A DNA stretch of 64,000 nt, taken from NCBI GenBank assembly GCA_001769215.1, contig MEOL01000017.1, forward strand, positions 62,001-126,000, written 5' to 3'. Source of the stretch: Bacteroidetes bacterium GWF2_41_31 (GTDB lineage Bacteria; Bacteroidota; Bacteroidia; Bacteroidales; F082). The stretch's first letter is position 1, and the number at the start of each line of letters is the position of its first letter. Position numbers and translations under genes: made by a program. Shown in pieces: positions 25,652-35,032 of this stretch. The notes under the pieces were generated by a model. It saw only the letters and a list, made by a program, of their open reading frames with translations. It made no database searches and had not been told where the DNA came from.

Positions 25652-26779
25652 CTAACTTGTAAGAAAAGTGTGGTAGTTGGCGCTGTTGACCAGGGCAAAA
25701 GTATGCGAAGGGTATGCTTGCGTGAAGGTTTTGGAAATGGTGAATTTCTTTTTCGGATTGAATTTGAATTCAAACGCGTGAAATGTGCCATCGTATTCTT
25801 CAATATAATCTATTTCTTGTTTTTGAGCCGTTCTCCAAAAAAACTGATTGCTAAAGACCTGATGGTATCCAAGATATTTTTTTCGTTCGGAAATGAGGTA
25901 GTTTTCCCATAAAACTCCAATATCCTGCCTAACATCGGGTCGGTTGAAATTCCCGATAATCGCATTTCTGATGCCGTTGTCGTAAAAGTACACTTTTCGT
26001 GTTTTTTTTAGTTCATTTCTAAGGTTTCTTGACAAGGGTTGCAATCTGAAAATAACATACGCTTTTTCAAGCAAATCCATGTATTTTTCCACTGTTTTTG
26101 GGTCGGAGCCAATGGTTTGGGATATTTCATGATAGGAAACCTCACTGCCAACCTGCCAAGACAACGCTTGCAAGAGTTTGGTTAAGAGAGATGGTTTTTT
26201 TATGGTGTCCAGATTCAACAGATCCTTATATAAATAGCTGTCGGCAAGCCATTTTAAATTTTCTTTGGCATCTTCCGGATGATTTATTATTTCGGGATAG
26301 GAACCAAAAATCAGCCGGTTCGACAGTTGCTCTTTCTCCTTTATCGAACCATGTTGATTGATCAATTCTTCATACGAAATGGGGTAAAGAAAATATTCAA
26401 TCTTTCTACCGGTTAATGGTTCGTTCACCTCGTTTCCAAGTTCCAGTGAAGATGATCCGATGGCTATGACCTGAATATCAGGAAGGTTATCCACAATAAT
26501 TTTAAGGGTAAGTCCAATGTTTTCTATTTTCTGAGCCTCATCGATCACAACAATTTTATTTTTCCCAAACATTTGTCTCAGTTCTCCTGAAGAAATATTT
26601 TTAAATAATGATGTCGCTGACGGCTCATCTCCATTGAACCAAACATGTGGTAATGACAGACTATTGACAATATTGCTTACCAAAGTAGTTTTGCCCACCT
26701 GACGCGGCCCACTGATTATAATGGCTTTCTTTTTAAACAGCCGTTCCTTTATTATTGACTCAATTTCACGAACAATCAT
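25652..26779 (-). CDS. AAA (AAA_14/DUF4143-type) ATPase
   Basis: From the ATG at 26779 the protein has 375 residues. An ATG at 26815 would add 12 residues but lies upstream of the proximal -7 box and gives an atypical N-terminus. Walker A is GPRQVGKT at 24-31 and Walker B is IVVIDEAQ near 95. AIGSSSLELG (sensor) and a winged-helix part (YHEISQTIGSDPKTVEKYMDLLEKAYVIFRL) follow. The C-terminal DUF4143 nuclease-like part has QEIDYIEEYDGTFHAFEFKF, with the acidic D and E-x-K residues expected of a restriction-endonuclease-like fold. The family is common in multiple copies in Bacteroidetes and its biological role is poorly known. It faces a duplicated promoter/palindrome region. Confidence 0.85.
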   Translation of the reverse strand: MIVREIESIIKERLFKKKAIIISGPRQVGKTTLVSNIVNSLSLPHVWFNGDEPSATSLFKNISSGELRQMFGKNKIVVIDEAQKIENIGLTLKIIVDNLPDIQVIAIGSSSLELGNEVNEPLTGRKIEYFLYPISYEELINQHGSIKEKEQLSNRLIFGSYPEIINHPEDAKENLKWLADSYLYKDLLNLDTIKKPSLLTKLLQALSWQVGSEVSYHEISQTIGSDPKTVEKYMDLLEKAYVIFRLQPLSRNLRNELKKTRKVYFYDNGIRNAIIGNFNRPDVRQDIGVLWENYLISERKKYLGYHQVFSNQFFWRTAQKQEIDYIEEYDGTFHAFEFKFNPKKKFTISKTFTQAYPSHTFALVNSANYHTFLTS

Positions 26780-26782
26780 TTG

Positions 26783-26845
26783 CAAATATAGTAATAAATT
26801 GGGATTCAAATCCAAATATATTATAATAATACGGGATTTAAATCC
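26783..26845 (-). promoter_or_regulatory. Duplicated promoter-palindrome unit before the AAA/DUF4143 gene
   Basis: Two tandem units of about 30 bases each hold a CAAATATA box (TATATTTG on the minus strand, at 26790-26783 and 26820-26813) and a palindrome. The palindromes are GGATTCAAATCC at 26802-26813 and GGATTTAAATCC at 26834-26845, 32 bases or three helical turns apart. The proximal box is only three bases from the ATG at 26779. An autoregulatory operator is likely by inference. Confidence 0.5.
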
Positions 26846-27372
26846 TGAATAGTGATAATTGTTTGAGAAGTTTTGAAGAAAAATTGAGGATACTCATCAA
26901 TTTTGCCCATTCAGGAAGTCACCTTTTCGCCCCAAAGTGTGCGATCAACCGTCTTTTTTGCACTTTCCTCTTTTCAAACCAAAACGATTCGTTGGCTTTT
27001 AATGCCAGATATTCAGTACATTATAAATGTCTCAAAAATATTTTCACTTTCCTCTTGTTATTTAGAATAATTCTATATAGTTTTGCTCCACTAAATCTGG
27101 TATTGATAGCAACACTATCGGGATTATTTAAAGACTACTACTTCAACTAAAAAACTAACTGCTATCGACTCCGGATTTTTTTTGTGCCTATAAACAAAAT
27201 TGCAAATCAACTTTTTTCACCAATTTAACCTTTGAAAAAGTTGAAAAAATCTTAGGCCCCTACCTTCTGAGCATGTGTTTTTTTCGGATTTTTGGATCTT
27301 GCATCAGGTTGATCTCATATTTCATCCCGATCAGCATCAATAAAATTAGTATTCCATTATAACATCATCAGA
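26846..27372. other. Intergenic region between divergent AAA ATPase and SNF2 helicase
   Basis: About 530 AT-rich bases. An open frame at 26863-27150 has no family resemblance, no plausible start context and odd composition, so I do not call it a gene. No repeat, RNA or clear promoter for the helicase was found. Confidence 0.5.
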
Positions 27373-30024
27373 ATGAATATTCAGGAAATTATTATTGCCC
27401 AAAAAGAAAAGCTCAAAAACCAAATCCAGACGAAAGAACTTGCCCTTGGTGAGATTATTTTTAACAATGGTCAGTGTCAGATATTGTCGCAATCGGTTTC
27501 GCGATATGAGCTGATCATTAATGATGATTTGAAAAGTGAAATTACCGAATGTTGCCTGGATATTGATGAAGATGGCCATATTACCCCCTCAATCGATAAG
27601 GAAAACAATGGCTGGGACAGAAATTCCTATGCCTGTTTGCTACAGGTTGAAAACGAGCTGCATTTGCTCTCGCCAAAGGAGCATATCGAACATAAAAAAT
27701 ATACCCGTCAGGGTATGATCAGGCGCGTACTGCAAGAACGAAAACAGAAGGCTGAAAAAGCGGCCTACCGCATCCATTGGGCAGATAATATTTATGGCGA
27801 CCACCTGTTAACAAATGAAAAGGGCGTCAGGTATGATATCTTTTTGCGTGATTTTGAAAATGAAACCGGCTATAGCAACAGCATGGATGCCCGGTTAAAC
27901 AAATTGGGAACCACCAAGCACATCATGTTTGCCTTTAAGGAATTAAAAGAAAATCAGGCACTTTTCGACAGATTGGACAAAAAGTTTCCCTTTGTCGAAG
28001 TCTTTTGCGACCCGTTGAACGATTACAAAATCACCTGGTACTTTCCCCATAAGTTGTCAATTGATGACCATCTTTTAGTCTCCAGGTATTTTAAAAACTC
28101 GAGTTGGATTGAGGATGAAAAAGCTACCGAATTATTGAATTTTATAGAAGAAGCCGGAAAGAACCCACATGTGTGTATTCGTCCCGAAGTTATAGAAAAA
28201 ATCGGAGCTGCTTTTGAACTAAAGATGATGGAAAGTCTTCGTACAGGTACTACGCCTGATTACAACTCCATTAAAGCCGAATTGTATCCTTACCAGAAGG
28301 AGGGCATTGAATTTTCGCTCTTCAGGAAAAACGCCATTATTGCTGACGAAATGGGACTTGGCAAGACCATTCAGGCCATCGGGGTAGCTGTGCTGAAAAA
28401 GCAGATTTTCGGATTTACAAAAACATTGGTGGTTTGTCCTGCCTCCATCAAGGAACAATGGAAAAAGGAAATTGAAAAATTTACTGATGAAAAGGCCCTG
28501 ATAGTCCAAGGATTACCGGACGAGCGGGCATTACAATATAAAAATGCAGATTGTCTTTTTGTCATTGTAAGCTACGAAACCGTGATGCGCGATCAGGTGG
28601 CCATCAGCAAGGCTGGATTTGATTTTCTGATTTTAGATGAAGTACAACGAGCCAAGAATTATGAAACCAAAACGGCTGATTCTTTAAAACGAATTGAAGT
28701 AAAACATAAACTGGCTATCACCGGAACCCCAATCGAAAACAGGTTAATCGACATTTATTCCATCATGGGGATCCTCGATCCTGAATTTTTTGGTCCTTTG
28801 TGGGAATTCTCTTATCAATACTGTTTGTTCGACACAGAACGGTACAACAAAATCAATGGTTATTATAACCTTCAAGAGCTGAATAAAAAGCTAGAAGGCA
28901 TCCTCGTCAGACGTGAAAAGAGAAAAGTAATCGACCAACTGCCCAATTTGGTACAAATCAATATACCTGTTGAATTGTCGCCATTGCAGGCAGATTATCA
29001 CGCCTCCTATGCGAGTGCTTTAGCGCGTATCATTCATAAGAAATTTCTTACTCCCTACGATCTTCAGCGCATGCAGTTGCTTTTAGCCAATATGCGCATG
29101 GTGTGCGATTCAACCTATCTGATTGATGATCAGACCAACGAATCGCCCAAGCTGGAAGAACTCAAACACATCTTGCTCAACAAATTGGATGTTCCGAATA
29201 AGGATTCTAAGATTATCATCTTCTCCGAATGGGTGAAAGTACACAAACTGATTGGACGGCTGCTTAGGGAAAACAACATCGGATTCGTGGAACTGAACGG
29301 GAAAATACCTGTTCAATCGAGAGGTGAGTTGATCAGGAAATTTGAAACAAATCCACAGTACAAGGTGTTTTTATCTACAGAAGCCGGTGGTACGGGTCTT
29401 AATTTACAAGTGGCCGACACCCTGATAAATTTTGAACTTCCCTGGAATCCGGCCAAAAAAAACCAACGTATTGGCCGCATCGACAGGATTGGTCAAAGAA
29501 GCAACAAGCTAACCATCTACAACCTCATCACCCACAATTCAATTGAACAACAAATTTCTTCCGGATTGTTGGTTAAACAAAGTCTTTTTGATGGTGTTTT
29601 AGGGGATGATGCCAATACAAATTTTGTGGATTTTAGCACCAAGGGCCGTTCTCAGTTTATCCAGCAACTGGAAGAATTTATTACCGAAACAGAAAACCGG
29701 GCCGCTGAATCAGAACAACAGAAGACCATCCAACAGGATCTCGAAATCGTTGAAAAACCAAAACAAGCAGAACCTCACACTGATGAACTTGATTTTTCGG
29801 AGGAATCGGATCAGCAGGAGGAAGCTCCTGAAATCGCACCCGAAAAGGATCATAAACCTGTCATCAACGCGGAGGTACTTGAGGCGGTAATGAACAACGG
29901 GATGCAGTTTCTCTCAGGCTTGTTTAAAATGACTACAGGAAAGGATATGGGGTTGGAGACCCAAAAAATTGAAGTCAACAAAGAAACGGGTGAAGTCACC
30001 ATGAAGTTTAAACTGCCTATTTAA
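27373..30024 (+). CDS. SNF2-family DNA helicase/translocase
   Basis: This 883-residue protein has an N-terminal region of about 290 residues with no recognised domain. A two-lobe SNF2 motor follows. Motif Q and I are YPYQKEGIEFSL and DEMGLGKT near 302-330. Motif II is LDEVQRAKN near 420, where V replaces the usual A or H. Motif III is LAITGTPIENR. Lobe 2 shows FSEWVKVHKLIGRLL, STEAGGTGLNLQVAD near 670 and the arginine-finger motif QRIGRIDRIGQ near 698. The C-terminal 150 residues are acidic and low in complexity. It should remodel protein-DNA complexes using ATP. The position beside an AAA ATPase and an ATPase/Toprim pair fits an accessory or defence-related stretch, but the three are spaced as separate units. 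Confidence 0.87.
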   Translation: MNIQEIIIAQKEKLKNQIQTKELALGEIIFNNGQCQILSQSVSRYELIINDDLKSEITECCLDIDEDGHITPSIDKENNGWDRNSYACLLQVENELHLLSPKEHIEHKKYTRQGMIRRVLQERKQKAEKAAYRIHWADNIYGDHLLTNEKGVRYDIFLRDFENETGYSNSMDARLNKLGTTKHIMFAFKELKENQALFDRLDKKFPFVEVFCDPLNDYKITWYFPHKLSIDDHLLVSRYFKNSSWIEDEKATELLNFIEEAGKNPHVCIRPEVIEKIGAAFELKMMESLRTGTTPDYNSIKAELYPYQKEGIEFSLFRKNAIIADEMGLGKTIQAIGVAVLKKQIFGFTKTLVVCPASIKEQWKKEIEKFTDEKALIVQGLPDERALQYKNADCLFVIVSYETVMRDQVAISKAGFDFLILDEVQRAKNYETKTADSLKRIEVKHKLAITGTPIENRLIDIYSIMGILDPEFFGPLWEFSYQYCLFDTERYNKINGYYNLQELNKKLEGILVRREKRKVIDQLPNLVQINIPVELSPLQADYHASYASALARIIHKKFLTPYDLQRMQLLLANMRMVCDSTYLIDDQTNESPKLEELKHILLNKLDVPNKDSKIIIFSEWVKVHKLIGRLLRENNIGFVELNGKIPVQSRGELIRKFETNPQYKVFLSTEAGGTGLNLQVADTLINFELPWNPAKKNQRIGRIDRIGQRSNKLTIYNLITHNSIEQQISSGLLVKQSLFDGVLGDDANTNFVDFSTKGRSQFIQQLEEFITETENRAAESEQQKTIQQDLEIVEKPKQAEPHTDELDFSEESDQQEEAPEIAPEKDHKPVINAEVLEAVMNNGMQFLSGLFKMTTGKDMGLETQKIEVNKETGEVTMKFKLPI

Positions 30025-30238
30025 TTGAATGATGTATTGTGATTTGTCCAAATCAGAAAAGTAATAGGACTGAATCCTGATAGAGTTATTTCCATGCATA
30101 AACTTAAAAGATTTTGATGACGAAGTAAAGGAATGTAAAGAAAAAGAAAAGGAGTTGTATCTTTGGAGATTATGCACCGAATTTAGAATAATTAATGACC
30201 ATGGAATAGTGAGTTAGTGCGTAATTAATATTTGGGAT

Positions 30239-31387
30239 ATGATTATATCAAGGATTAGGCTAAAGAATTGGAAAAATTTCAAAGAAATTGATGTGCCATT
30301 GATGAACCGGGTATTTATGGTTGGCCCTAACGCATCTGGAAAATCAAATTTATTGGATGTTTTCAGATTTCTCAGAGACATAGCTAAACCCGGGGGAGGA
30401 TTACAGAATGCTGTTTTAGAAAGAGGTGGTATAACAAAAATACGTTGTTTAGCTGCACGTGCCCACCCTGATGTCGAAGTAGAGATTCACCTTTCAGAAT
30501 ATGATTCAAATGAAATCACTTGGAAATATGCCATCGGAATAAAGCAAGAAGTAAGAGGTCGTCGTTTACCTTTTTTAACTTATGAAAAAGTATGGAAAGG
30601 TGAAAAATTAATTCTTGACCGACCTGATAAAGAAGATAGAAAGGATAATGAGAGGTTAAACCAGACTCATTTGGAACAAATTAATGCGAATAAAGATTTT
30701 AGGGAAATTGCACGTTATCTGGAATCAACAGTATATCTGCATTTGCTGCCTCAATTATTAAAGCATCCACAATCATTTACAGGTCCTGATTTACCAGGTG
30801 ATCCATTTGGGAAGGGATTTCTGGATAGGATATCAAAAGTAAATGAGAAGACAAGAAATGCATGGTTAAAAAGAATTGAAGGTGCCTTAAAAATTGCTGT
30901 ACCCCAATTTAAAAAATTTGATTATAAGGAAGAAAATGGGCGACCGCACCTTGAAGCCGTTTATGACCATTGGCGACCTGGAGCGGGCAAACAAAAAGAA
31001 GATCAGTTTTCGGATGGGACATTGCGATTAATAGGATTGTTATGGTCTCTTCAGGATGGGGATAGTTTATTACTATTAGAAGAACCCGAATTGTCGCTTA
31101 ATGGAGCCATTATTTCAAAGATACCTGCTTTGATTTACAAATTGCAAAAGCCAAAAAAACGACAAGTACTCATAACTACACATAGTTTAGATTTGCTTAG
31201 TGACAAAGGTATTTCACTCGATGAAATATTATTGCTGACCCCTACGGTTGAAGGAACCACGGTAATTACAGCTTCTTCAATCCCTGAGATACAAGCCATG
31301 CTTCTTGGGGGAATGAGTCCTGCGGCTGCCATTTTGCCTAGAATCAAACCTAAAAATATTAACCAACTGACCTTATTTTCTCAATGA
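30239..31387 (+). CDS. AAA_21-type SMC/RecF-like ATPase, putative defence module component
   Basis: This 382-residue ATPase has an ABC/SMC-type head. Walker A is GPNASGKS at 29-36, the signature-like loop is FSDGTLRLIGLLW near 259, Walker B is LLLLEEPELSLNG near 278, and the switch is ITTHSLDLLS near 310. The middle insert (about 110-230) is charged and helical. The stop overlaps the start of the Toprim-like gene in an ATGA. Pairs of this ATPase type with a small Toprim/DUF4276 protein act as or resemble abortive-infection and OLD-like defence systems. That role is inferred here from arrangement only. Base composition looks more AT-rich than the metabolic genes around it. Confidence 0.8.
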   Translation: MIISRIRLKNWKNFKEIDVPLMNRVFMVGPNASGKSNLLDVFRFLRDIAKPGGGLQNAVLERGGITKIRCLAARAHPDVEVEIHLSEYDSNEITWKYAIGIKQEVRGRRLPFLTYEKVWKGEKLILDRPDKEDRKDNERLNQTHLEQINANKDFREIARYLESTVYLHLLPQLLKHPQSFTGPDLPGDPFGKGFLDRISKVNEKTRNAWLKRIEGALKIAVPQFKKFDYKEENGRPHLEAVYDHWRPGAGKQKEDQFSDGTLRLIGLLWSLQDGDSLLLLEEPELSLNGAIISKIPALIYKLQKPKKRQVLITTHSLDLLSDKGISLDEILLLTPTVEGTTVITASSIPEIQAMLLGGMSPAAAILPRIKPKNINQLTLFSQ

Positions 31388-31974
31388 TTTATTTAAATTT
31401 AATCTTTGAAGATGATCTAAGCGAAATGGTTTTAACAAGATTGCTGAGTCATTTTGATACTAAGTATTCAGTAAATGTTGCATACAATGGTCGTGGTTTT
31501 GGTTATCTGAAGAACAATATAAAAGGTTTTAATCAAGCATCGTTGATTATTCCTCATTTGATGTTAACAGATTTAGACAATTACCCATGTCCTCCTTCTT
31601 TGATAAATGACTGGGTTACATTCCAAATGAACCCCAATTTTATATTTAGAATAGCTGTGCGCGAAGTGGAGTCATGGTTGTTAGCAGATATTGAAGGGCT
31701 TTCAAACTTTTTATTGGTGGCATCTGCAAATTTTCCACTCAATCCAGAGCAAGAACCTGATCCTAAAAAAACCCTCATACGATTGGCTAAAAAGTCTCGG
31801 AACAGAAGAATCAGAGAAGATATTGTTCCTGTTAATGCAAACGCTACTATTGGCCCCAATTATAATGATTGTTTAATGGAGTTTGTGTTTAATGTTTGGG
31901 ATGTTGAAAGAGCCATACCAAGAAGTAAAAGCTTAGAAAAAGCTTATTACAGATTAGATAAATTTGGTGGTTAA
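31384..31974 (+). CDS. Toprim/DUF4276-like protein, putative nuclease partner
   Basis: The 196 residues follow a Toprim-like acidic pattern: E9 in LIFEDDLSE, D63-x-D65 in MLTDLDN, then REVESWLLAD near 95. The middle pattern is shared with DUF4276 proteins (ExEsWlLAD). Later basic segments (KSRNRRIREDI) could contact nucleic acid. Translation is coupled to the ATPase by the ATGA overlap, so the two probably form one complex, comparable to OLD nucleases split in two chains. DNA cleavage or nicking is inferred, not shown. No other genes of a defence system follow; the next gene is convergent. Confidence 0.7.
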   Translation: MIYLNLIFEDDLSEMVLTRLLSHFDTKYSVNVAYNGRGFGYLKNNIKGFNQASLIIPHLMLTDLDNYPCPPSLINDWVTFQMNPNFIFRIAVREVESWLLADIEGLSNFLLVASANFPLNPEQEPDPKKTLIRLAKKSRNRRIREDIVPVNANATIGPNYNDCLMEFVFNVWDVERAIPRSKSLEKAYYRLDKFGG

Positions 31975-32061
31975 TATAAAACTGTCGACAAAGACAAATC
32001 TAATATTAAATATGCAAATGATCTGGAACAAGTTTATCTATTCTGATTTCATTTGTTTACA

Positions 32062-34929
32062 TTACATCCCATCCGCCTTTTTCCTCGCATCAGCTTTGAT
32101 TTTTGCAGCAGAAGCTTTGGCTGTGTTTACAATGGCATCGGCCTGTTTGTTGGCTTCCTGTATGCCATTCTGACCTTGCTTTTCAGCTTCACTCATGACA
32201 GTTGCTGAAGCTTTTTTAGCCGCCATTTCACCCAACATCCCATTTTTTTTGCCTTCGGCAATGAGTTTGTCGCCTTGCTTTTTGGCTTCATCCATCAATC
32301 TCGTTTTAGCCTCTTCTGCCTGTTGTTGCAAAGCAGCGGCCTGTTTTTCTGCCTCCCCAATCAAAGCCGAAGCCTGTTTGTCGGCATCTTCAATTAACTT
32401 TTGTGCTTCGACTTTCAGGTTCTCTTTCACTTTATCAATCTCCTGGTTGATCACTTCTTTCACCGTCTCTTTCACCGTCTCTTTTGCTGAACCATTTCCG
32501 GGTCCCACAGAAACGGTAGGATTTTCAAGCGTCCCTCCAATAACTAAGGCGAAAGGAATGTTGTCGCCTATGCTAAAATTAGCACCCAGTTTGTTAGCTT
32601 CACCCACCAAATTATCAAGCAATTGATTGGCATCAGAACCCAGCTTTTTACGTGGGATTTCCACTAACATTTCATATCCAATTTTCCCGTCAAAGGCAGT
32701 CCAGCCTTGTAATGTGCCTTTTATACCCTGGTATTTCATGTCGAATGGATCGACTATCAATTTGCCATCAACGAATTTAAATTCCACCAGAACCTTTTCA
32801 AGGGTTAGATTGGCCAGTTCTTCATAATGCAACAACTCGGCGGCTTTTACCAATGTATTCATACCTGTTACCTTGAGGTCATTGGCACTCAGCCACCCTT
32901 TACCGTTTAACGTTTCGTACACTGGCATTAACCCGGCATCGAGACTGGTTGTGAAATCCACCGAACCACTGAATTTACCTGTGGCTTTTTCGGCCAATGG
33001 AAGATAGGTTCTTAAAAGAGCAAATTGTTTGAAGGCCGTTGGAATATCCAGGCTGTTGAGTTTAAGCAGGAGCGAAGTTTGGGCTGTTCTTGGTGTAAGA
33101 GCAGCGTAGCTTCCCGAAACGTTCATACTTCCACCGGAAATCTGCATTTTCAGGTCTTCGAGCCAAAGTTTTTTATCAGAAATCAGGATCTTTCCGGTCA
33201 CTTGTGACATATCCAGGCTGTCGTATTTCAAATGGTTAAAGGTGCTGTTTATCACAAAATGAATATTCCCGGGTATTTCAGGGACTCTTGCTGAAGTGTC
33301 TGCGGATGCAGGTGTTCCGGTTTCCTGAGTCGGTGCAGTTGTTATTTCGTCTACAGAGGTGGAGGTGTCCATCACATCGTCCAGATTAAAAAAGTTGGAT
33401 TTAACCGTCATGGTGCCCGTCAGGGTTTCGTCCTTGAGGTAATAGGCCAGGTAGTTTTCCAGTTTACCACTGGCCTGCAGGTCGCTTTTTCCGGTTTTTA
33501 GCCCAAAAGTTACCAGATCGATGTATTGAGGAGAAAAATTGAGCTGAGCCTGTGAAATGACAACAGGATTTTTAAATGCCGGGGAGCTGTATTCCATGTT
33601 TTGTAAAACCAGCGATCCCATAGCCAAAAACTGCTCATATTGCTGATTTTCGATGGCAGAAAGTTTTCCTTTCAACGTAATATCGGCTACGATGGTACCT
33701 TTCAACAGGTCGGTGTTATCGATGGGATAATAATCTTTAACAGTGGCGAGGTCCATTTGGGCCTTCAGGGTACAATCAATTTCAGGATCGGAAATGGGAG
33801 TAGTAAGCTTCAATCGTAAATCCAATGGATTATTTCCCATTTCAATATGCATGCCCTGGACATCGATTACCACGAGGTCCAGAATTCCTCCCGGACTTGT
33901 GATGGAACTTGTTATACCGATATTGGTTATTTTACCGGGTAAATCAGGATATTTAACTGTACCATTCTGCACTGCCAGGTTCAAGGAGAAAGAAGGATAA
34001 CTTTCATCAGTATAAATTCCTTTCACATCTCCATTCAGCGAAAACATCCCGGTGGTTTCAAGCCCTTCGTAATCCTTAAGGTAGGTTTCCGGCACCAATG
34101 AAAGCAATTCGTTAAAGGCCGTAGAAGGTGCATTATAAGTCAGCACCAAATTGATTCCTTCATTCATCATACTGACTGAGCCCTCAAAATTCAATTTTAA
34201 CTTATTGATTGTCAGTTCATTTTTACCAAAAGTATAAATGCCGTTGTCCAGGTCCGCATCCAGGTTCGACTGATACCGCAGGTTTACATGATTCAGGTAA
34301 GTGGATTCTTCGTATTGCAATGTGAGGTCGGTACATGAGGTTTGGGTAAAAAGAGTCGTTCGAGAAGCACCTAAATCTCCGTGTAAGGTATGGTTGATTT
34401 CTTTCATTGTCAGGTATATCTTCGATTCATCGTCGAGGTAAGTTAACTGACCATCGACAATGGAAAATTTCTTCAGGTGAATGCTGAAATTGTTTGACCC
34501 ATCCGGCACTTCTTGTGGCACAGTTCCAATCGAATCCGGCATCATGATATCATAATTTGCCTTTCCATCTGATTTGGTCCAAATTGAAATACGCGGTTCA
34601 TCCAGGCTGATTTTTGATATGATATAATTGCCCCGGAATACATCTATAATATTGAATATTAAATGAGTGCCAGGAATAAAGGCCAATGTATCACCCTGGA
34701 ATTCGTTTTTTCCTACCACACTCAGGTTTTCGATGCTCAGCCTGAAATTTGGAAAACTTCTGATAAGTGAAAAATTCAAATCTGTAAAATCAACCTGTGC
34801 AACTACCTGTTTGTTGATTTCCTGTTTGGCCAATGAAATAATTTTACCCTTAAAGGCATAAGGCAGAATAACGACAGCAAGCGCTAGTATGACCAATAGG
34901 ATAGCGAGTATTTTAAAGAAAGTTTTCAT
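32062..34929 (-). CDS. AsmA-family envelope protein with a long Ala/Lys/Glu-rich C-terminal tail
   Basis: The ATG at 34929 begins a typical single anchor (MKTFFKILAILLVILALAVVILPYAF). An in-frame start at 34959 falls inside a promoter box. The product has 955 residues. Regions about 30-150 and 560-800 match AsmA-type repeats (VDFTDLNFSLIRSFPNFRLSIENL; KLWLEDLKMQISGGSMNVSGSY; LVEFKFVDGKLIVDPFDMKYQG). AsmA proteins are periplasmic bridge-like proteins linked to phospholipid transport to the outer membrane. The last 150 residues are strikingly different: heptad-like runs such as KQASALIGEAEKQAAALQQQ and DEAKKQGDKLIAEGKKNG predict a long charged helix or coiled coil. That tail is not usual for AsmA. 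Confidence 0.8.
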   Translation of the reverse strand: MKTFFKILAILLVILALAVVILPYAFKGKIISLAKQEINKQVVAQVDFTDLNFSLIRSFPNFRLSIENLSVVGKNEFQGDTLAFIPGTHLIFNIIDVFRGNYIISKISLDEPRISIWTKSDGKANYDIMMPDSIGTVPQEVPDGSNNFSIHLKKFSIVDGQLTYLDDESKIYLTMKEINHTLHGDLGASRTTLFTQTSCTDLTLQYEESTYLNHVNLRYQSNLDADLDNGIYTFGKNELTINKLKLNFEGSVSMMNEGINLVLTYNAPSTAFNELLSLVPETYLKDYEGLETTGMFSLNGDVKGIYTDESYPSFSLNLAVQNGTVKYPDLPGKITNIGITSSITSPGGILDLVVIDVQGMHIEMGNNPLDLRLKLTTPISDPEIDCTLKAQMDLATVKDYYPIDNTDLLKGTIVADITLKGKLSAIENQQYEQFLAMGSLVLQNMEYSSPAFKNPVVISQAQLNFSPQYIDLVTFGLKTGKSDLQASGKLENYLAYYLKDETLTGTMTVKSNFFNLDDVMDTSTSVDEITTAPTQETGTPASADTSARVPEIPGNIHFVINSTFNHLKYDSLDMSQVTGKILISDKKLWLEDLKMQISGGSMNVSGSYAALTPRTAQTSLLLKLNSLDIPTAFKQFALLRTYLPLAEKATGKFSGSVDFTTSLDAGLMPVYETLNGKGWLSANDLKVTGMNTLVKAAELLHYEELANLTLEKVLVEFKFVDGKLIVDPFDMKYQGIKGTLQGWTAFDGKIGYEMLVEIPRKKLGSDANQLLDNLVGEANKLGANFSIGDNIPFALVIGGTLENPTVSVGPGNGSAKETVKETVKEVINQEIDKVKENLKVEAQKLIEDADKQASALIGEAEKQAAALQQQAEEAKTRLMDEAKKQGDKLIAEGKKNGMLGEMAAKKASATVMSEAEKQGQNGIQEANKQADAIVNTAKASAAKIKADARKKADGM

Positions 34930-34956
34930 AGGTGAAAGATATTTATAGATTTCCTG

Positions 34957-34964
34957 CAAAGTTA
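34957..34964 (-). promoter_or_regulatory. Putative -7 promoter box (TAACTTTG) for the AsmA-like gene
   Basis: An exact TAnnTTTG match on the minus strand, 27 bases before the ATG at 34929. It overlaps the upstream in-frame ATG at 34959 and so favours the downstream start. Confidence 0.45.
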
Positions 34965-35032
34965 AGGGTTATTTGACGGAAAGTACAGGTTTTCAGTTTA
35001 AATAGTTGTAATCAGAGGAAAGATCAACCAGG

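Noticed and set aside
26863-27150. Open frame of 95 codons in the gap before the SNF2 helicase
   Set aside because: No recognisable motif, no start context, and amino-acid make-up typical of random AT-rich sequence.
30025-30238. Possible gene remnant reading ...DEVKECKEKEKELYLWRLCTEF... near 30115-30215
   Set aside because: The frame is short, lacks a start codon and matches no family I know; it may be chance.
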